A stretch of 8,053 bases of DNA from Clostridiales bacterium. Its GTDB lineage: Bacteria > Bacillota > Clostridia > Oscillospirales > Acutalibacteraceae. The notes beneath the pieces are model-generated. The model did not search any database. It was not told where the DNA came from and saw only the letters and a program-made list of their open reading frames with translations. The DNA is taken from contig JAAVYX010000012.1 of the NCBI GenBank assembly GCA_022791355.1, positions 1-8,053 of the forward strand, written 5' to 3'. Position numbers and translations under genes: made by a program. Shown here piece after piece: positions 5,017 to 8,053 of this stretch (positions are counted from its first letter, which is position 1; every line of letters starts with the position of its first letter).

Positions 5017-7326
5017 TTAAGACTTAACCCAGACCGCGCGGGTGAAATAATACTGCGCGATTTCATACTGCCGCTCATCCAGCGGCGCGGCCTGCACATC
5101 CTCCGGCCAGTCGGCGGCGGGAGCCAGAGTCAGGCCGTACGGATCGCCGCTGGGTACCAAAACGACGGCTGCGCCGTCGTTTGCCGCTTGTACGCCCTCC
5201 AGGCTTCCGTAATGGCCCTGTTCGCGGAATAAACGGTTGACCAGGACATCGTCCTGTAGGAAGCCCACTGGCAACCGGTTATGATACAGATAGGCCAGCA
5301 AGGAAAGATTGCTATGCCCCTCGTATCCGTCTAGGGCGGACAGGCCGTCGGCCGGAATCCATATAGCCGGCTGCTGACCGTTGCCCGCCGTCCCGGCCTG
5401 CCGGCCCAGACGGTCGGCATAGCCCATCCTTTTCAGATATTGCAGAGTATGGGTATAGCCCTCGTAAACCGGCAGAGAGATGCACTGGGAGTCGTTCATG
5501 CTGACCGGCCGAAGGGTGATTTCATAGGGTTGCCTTTGCAGCAGGGTTTGGGCAGTCTTAGGCTGGGACAGATCCCGCAGATAGGCGGTCCGCAGGTCCT
5601 CCAGCGCATTCTGTGAAAGCTGGTCGGTAAAGGCGTTGAGGCTTTTCTTGTCCTCAATCGTCACGGCGGGATAACTGGCAAAGCCCTTTTCATCATACAG
5701 CTTGGGGTAGGCCGCCCGCAAATAGACCGGGCTGGAAAAAATAGGCGCCAGCTCTTCAGTGAAGGCCGAAAGCCAGAGATTGTACTGCCGGATGATTCTG
5801 CCGCCCCACTTGGTATAGTAGGTCAGACCGAGAGAAACGACCGTATTGCCGTCGGATTCTTCCCGGTCGCCCAACGCGTCGTAAATCCTCTCGCCGCTGC
5901 GGCGGGACTTGTTGGCCGACAGCCATTCCACCACCGCCGTATGCAGTTTTTGGATGTTCTGTATATCCGTCTGCTCGGTAAAGACCAGAGACTCGGTGGT
6001 GGGCGAAAAGACGGCGGCGGGGTCCAGGTCCGTATCCGCGGCATAGCTTTCCTGGTAGTTTCCAGTATCGTTTTCCTCGTAGACCGAGGTCGAACCATAG
6101 TAGCTCGCGTTCAGATGAAAATCCATCGAGACGCTGTTTACAGACGAAAGGGACGGCACCCGGCTCTCATAGCCCAAGCCGCCCGAGCTTATGACGCCGA
6201 TTACCGCCAGCATGACCAGAAAAACGCAGCCGGCCACAATCATATCCCGCTTGAGCCTTTTAAAGCCCCGGGAGAAAATCGCGCCGGGAATCAGCCCGCC
6301 CAGAGCCGCGCCTACGGCCATAAAGATATAAAAACTCAGGGTATCGACGCTGCCCAGGCCAAAGAGGACGCCCAACGCCGCGCCGCCGATAACGGCGGCG
6401 ATCATTTGCAGCAGAACAGGAAGATACTGAAAAGCGTAAGGCGATCCGGCCGCCTCGCTTTTGCGCCGCTTATACAGGATCAAGGCGGCGGCCAGAAAGA
6501 CAAGACCCAGAAGAATCCAGAGGCCGAAAAACCGCAGGTCCTGACCGGCGCCCTCAAACCAAGCGAAGGTGCGGCCGGCGGACCGGAAGCTGAAGCCCAG
6601 CAGGCGGCCGAAAGGTGAAAAGAGAAAATAAACCTCGTCCTGCAAGGTAAGGGTCAGCCCGGGGTAGCCGGTGAGCTGGGACTGGCAAAGGCCCGAGAAA
6701 AGGATGCAGATCACCGGCCAGCCGATATTGGTCACCAGCAGAGCGGCGAACATATCGAAGCCGCTGCCGGCCGAGACGGCGATGAGGGCGGTAAAGGAAG
6801 CGCAGGCAAAACAGAGAACCGCTATGCCTGCCAGCATCCTACAGAAAAGAGGAGCGGACAGTCCGGTCAACGGGGTCAGGGCCACAGCGGCGGCCAGCCC
6901 GCACAGTCCCACGGCCACCGGCGCGAGAGACATGAGGAAGACCGACAAAAAACGGCCCAGCAGCATCCGAGTACGGGTGAGAGGCAGGGCGTGGAAAAGG
7001 TCGGAGGCCGCCTTGTGGTGCATATATCGATAGTTCAGACTGGAAAGAACCAGCGCCTGTAAACCGGCGAGAAGGGATAACAGGATGCAGACGATCGGTA
7101 GAGTATCCTCGATATTGCGGAAAATATCGGTCTGTATTTCGGCGGCCTGGGCCAGATAGGCGTAATAATTCATCAGGGGGATGCCGGGAGAGATCAGCAG
7201 CGCCAGGATGGAGGCGATGCCGGTGATCAGCATGTTTTTGCGCAGGCTCCATCCGAAGAAGCGCAGGGGCGCGCGCTTCAGACCGGCGGCCTTCAAGCCC
7301 TTATCCGAGAATGTTGCGGACGTCAT
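5017..7326 (-). CDS. ABC-2-type exporter permease with large C-terminal extracytoplasmic domain
   Basis: A 769-residue membrane subunit. The start at 7326 (MTSATFSDKG) is chosen because GGAGGT lies 8 bases upstream; the open frame runs 58 codons further, but that part is Arg/Trp-rich shadow of the ATPase gene. Hydrophobic helices lie at about residues 31-50, 77-98, 126-150, 162-185, 191-212, 268-286, 301-323, 328-350 and 361-383. The segment HHKAASDLFHALPLTRTRML (103-122) matches the cytoplasmic 'H-A-L-P-x-x-R' motif of Firmicutes permeases of the YtrC/YtrD-like kind. Residues 384-769 form a soluble domain, probably outside the cell, of the sort seen in DUF6449-type permeases. Its start overlaps the ATPase stop by 26 bp, which implies translational coupling. 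Together they should form an exporter or an envelope-stress/peptide-resistance type transporter; the substrate cannot be told. The stop is TAA at 5017-5019. Confidence 0.82.
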   Translation of the reverse strand: MTSATFSDKGLKAAGLKRAPLRFFGWSLRKNMLITGIASILALLISPGIPLMNYYAYLAQAAEIQTDIFRNIEDTLPIVCILLSLLAGLQALVLSSLNYRYMHHKAASDLFHALPLTRTRMLLGRFLSVFLMSLAPVAVGLCGLAAAVALTPLTGLSAPLFCRMLAGIAVLCFACASFTALIAVSAGSGFDMFAALLVTNIGWPVICILFSGLCQSQLTGYPGLTLTLQDEVYFLFSPFGRLLGFSFRSAGRTFAWFEGAGQDLRFFGLWILLGLVFLAAALILYKRRKSEAAGSPYAFQYLPVLLQMIAAVIGGAALGVLFGLGSVDTLSFYIFMAVGAALGGLIPGAIFSRGFKRLKRDMIVAGCVFLVMLAVIGVISSGGLGYESRVPSLSSVNSVSMDFHLNASYYGSTSVYEENDTGNYQESYAADTDLDPAAVFSPTTESLVFTEQTDIQNIQKLHTAVVEWLSANKSRRSGERIYDALGDREESDGNTVVSLGLTYYTKWGGRIIRQYNLWLSAFTEELAPIFSSPVYLRAAYPKLYDEKGFASYPAVTIEDKKSLNAFTDQLSQNALEDLRTAYLRDLSQPKTAQTLLQRQPYEITLRPVSMNDSQCISLPVYEGYTHTLQYLKRMGYADRLGRQAGTAGNGQQPAIWIPADGLSALDGYEGHSNLSLLAYLYHNRLPVGFLQDDVLVNRLFREQGHYGSLEGVQAANDGAAVVLVPSGDPYGLTLAPAADWPEDVQAAPLDERQYEIAQYYFTRAVWVKS

Positions 7327-8053
7327 AGCCGGCCACCTCCAATTCATAGATAAAGATTTCCTCCAAGGTAGGCGGGAGCAGCTCCAGGAACAGGGGCTCC
7401 AGCGTCTGGATACGGGCGGAAATCTCTTCAGCCTCCCCCCGCACGACCATCTGTAAAAGACTGCCCTGCCGCTGGGTTTGTAAAACCTCCAGGCCGGCAA
7501 AGGCGGCGGCCTCCGGCATAGACCGAAAGGCAGCCTGCACCTTATGCAGCCTGCCCTTGAGAAGGTCCAGCTCGTCGTTGAAAATCAGCTTTCCCTTGTG
7601 CAGCAGCCCGGCCCGGTCGCAGAGGTCTTCCAGCTCCCGCAGGTTGTGGGAGGCGATGACGACGGTCATGTTCCGTTCGGCGATACCGGCGGCCAACAGT
7701 CTTTTCAGCACCGACCGGATGACCGGGTCCAGCCCGTCGAAGGCCTCGTCCAGCAGCAGATAATCCGGCTGGGTCGACAGAGCCAGCATCAGCGCCGCCT
7801 GCCGCTGCATACCCTTGGACATGGTGGATATGCGCATTTTGGGCTGGATGGGAAAAATCGTGGTCAAATAATTGAACCGCTCATAGCTGAACCGGGGATA
7901 CATCCGATGGTAAAAGGCGGCCATTTCCATGAGATTGGCCTGATGGATGAAATAAGGCGTATCGGGCAGGAAAAACACCCGGGACTTTACATCCGGATGG
8001 TCGAAGGGGGTGCGGCCGTCGATGAGAACCTGTCCCCCGTCCGGCCGGTAGAC
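7301..8053 (-). CDS. ABC transporter ATP-binding subunit (N-terminus beyond window)
   Basis: The last 250 residues are visible; the frame is open to the window edge, so the GTG at 7978 is internal and not a start. The visible part begins just after the missing Walker A, at VYRPDGGQVLIDG. The signature motif is degenerate, STMSKGMQRQ (residues 77-85; SKGMQ in place of LSGGQ), as is usual in ABC-2 exporters of this kind. Walker B is YLLLDE at 98-103, the D-loop GLD at 107-109 and the H-loop VIASHN at 132-137. The C-terminal 100 residues are a regulatory tail common in antibiotic/lantibiotic-type exporter ATPases. It hydrolyses ATP on the cytoplasmic face to drive the permease encoded immediately downstream, whose start codon it overlaps. 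Confidence 0.9.
   Translation of the reverse strand, partial: VYRPDGGQVLIDGRTPFDHPDVKSRVFFLPDTPYFIHQANLMEMAAFYHRMYPRFSYERFNYLTTIFPIQPKMRISTMSKGMQRQAALMLALSTQPDYLLLDEAFDGLDPVIRSVLKRLLAAGIAERNMTVVIASHNLRELEDLCDRAGLLHKGKLIFNDELDLLKGRLHKVQAAFRSMPEAAAFAGLEVLQTQRQGSLLQMVVRGEAEEISARIQTLEPLFLELLPPTLEEIFIYELEVAGYDVRNILG
7327..7342 (-). promoter_or_regulatory. Ribosome binding site of the permease, inside the ATPase gene
   Basis: On the minus strand TTGGAGGTGG lies just upstream of ATG 7326, with about 8 bases between GGAGGT and the start. It lies within the last codons of the ATPase gene and fixes the permease start, showing the two genes are translated from one message. Confidence 0.7.

Noticed and set aside
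7327..7500. N-terminal extension of the permease from 7500
   Set aside because: The 58 extra codons are a shadow of the ATPase gene (Arg/Trp-rich, not family-like). A strong ribosome binding site sits before the ATG at 7326.

Overview
The window looks like accessory DNA from a Bacillota genome, most likely an anaerobic Clostridia-type bacterium. This is inferred from strong AGGAG-type ribosome binding sites, a TTGGCA/TATAAT promoter, an ABC exporter of a style common in Firmicutes, and a secreted GH92 mannosidase carrying F5/8 type C (discoidin) modules. Genes are fairly GC-rich, while the spacer around 2880-3120 is AT-rich. All recognisable genes lie on the minus strand, so the window reads right to left.

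Right part (8053 to 5017): a tightly coupled ABC exporter pair. It consists of the ATP-binding subunit, cut by the window edge before its Walker A motif, and a 769-residue permease. The permease has about nine membrane helices followed by a large domain that probably lies outside the cell. The two genes overlap by 26 bp. A 628-bp gap follows with no convincing gene. It holds several inverted repeats and a pair of 42-bp imperfect direct repeats. Next comes a Crp/Fnr-family regulator (4388 to 3708) with a near-ideal Shine-Dalgarno sequence that fixes its start.

Middle (3707 to 2758): a gene-poor stretch. Fifteen bases beyond the regulator's stop lies a 200-bp MITE-like element (3491-3690) with imperfect terminal inverted repeats and a TA duplication. 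Its subterminal part carries a 17/18 match to the end of the IS found at the left edge of the window. Further left are two copies of a 21-bp palindrome-containing repeat, a hairpin with a GCAA loop, and an 11-bp inverted repeat. That inverted repeat surrounds the ribosome binding site and start of a possible 33-residue plus-strand peptide. The divergent side carries a good promoter and a 14-bp perfect palindrome for the leftmost gene.

Left part (2757 to 1): a heavily decayed secreted GH92 glycosidase with four tandem F5/8C-like modules. It carries an in-frame TAG, a frameshift in a GGC-rich run, a large internal deletion that fuses module 4 to the middle of the catalytic domain, an in-frame TAA, and finally an IS5-family insertion. 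The IS sits inside the Tyr codon of the GH92 'GGDY'-type motif. Only the IS end and the first 16 codons of its transposase are inside the window.

The ABC pair and the regulator appear intact. The glycosidase is dead as written. I see no complete, clearly novel system. The most unusual material is the layered decay of the glycosidase and the family of IS-derived short elements and hairpins around it.
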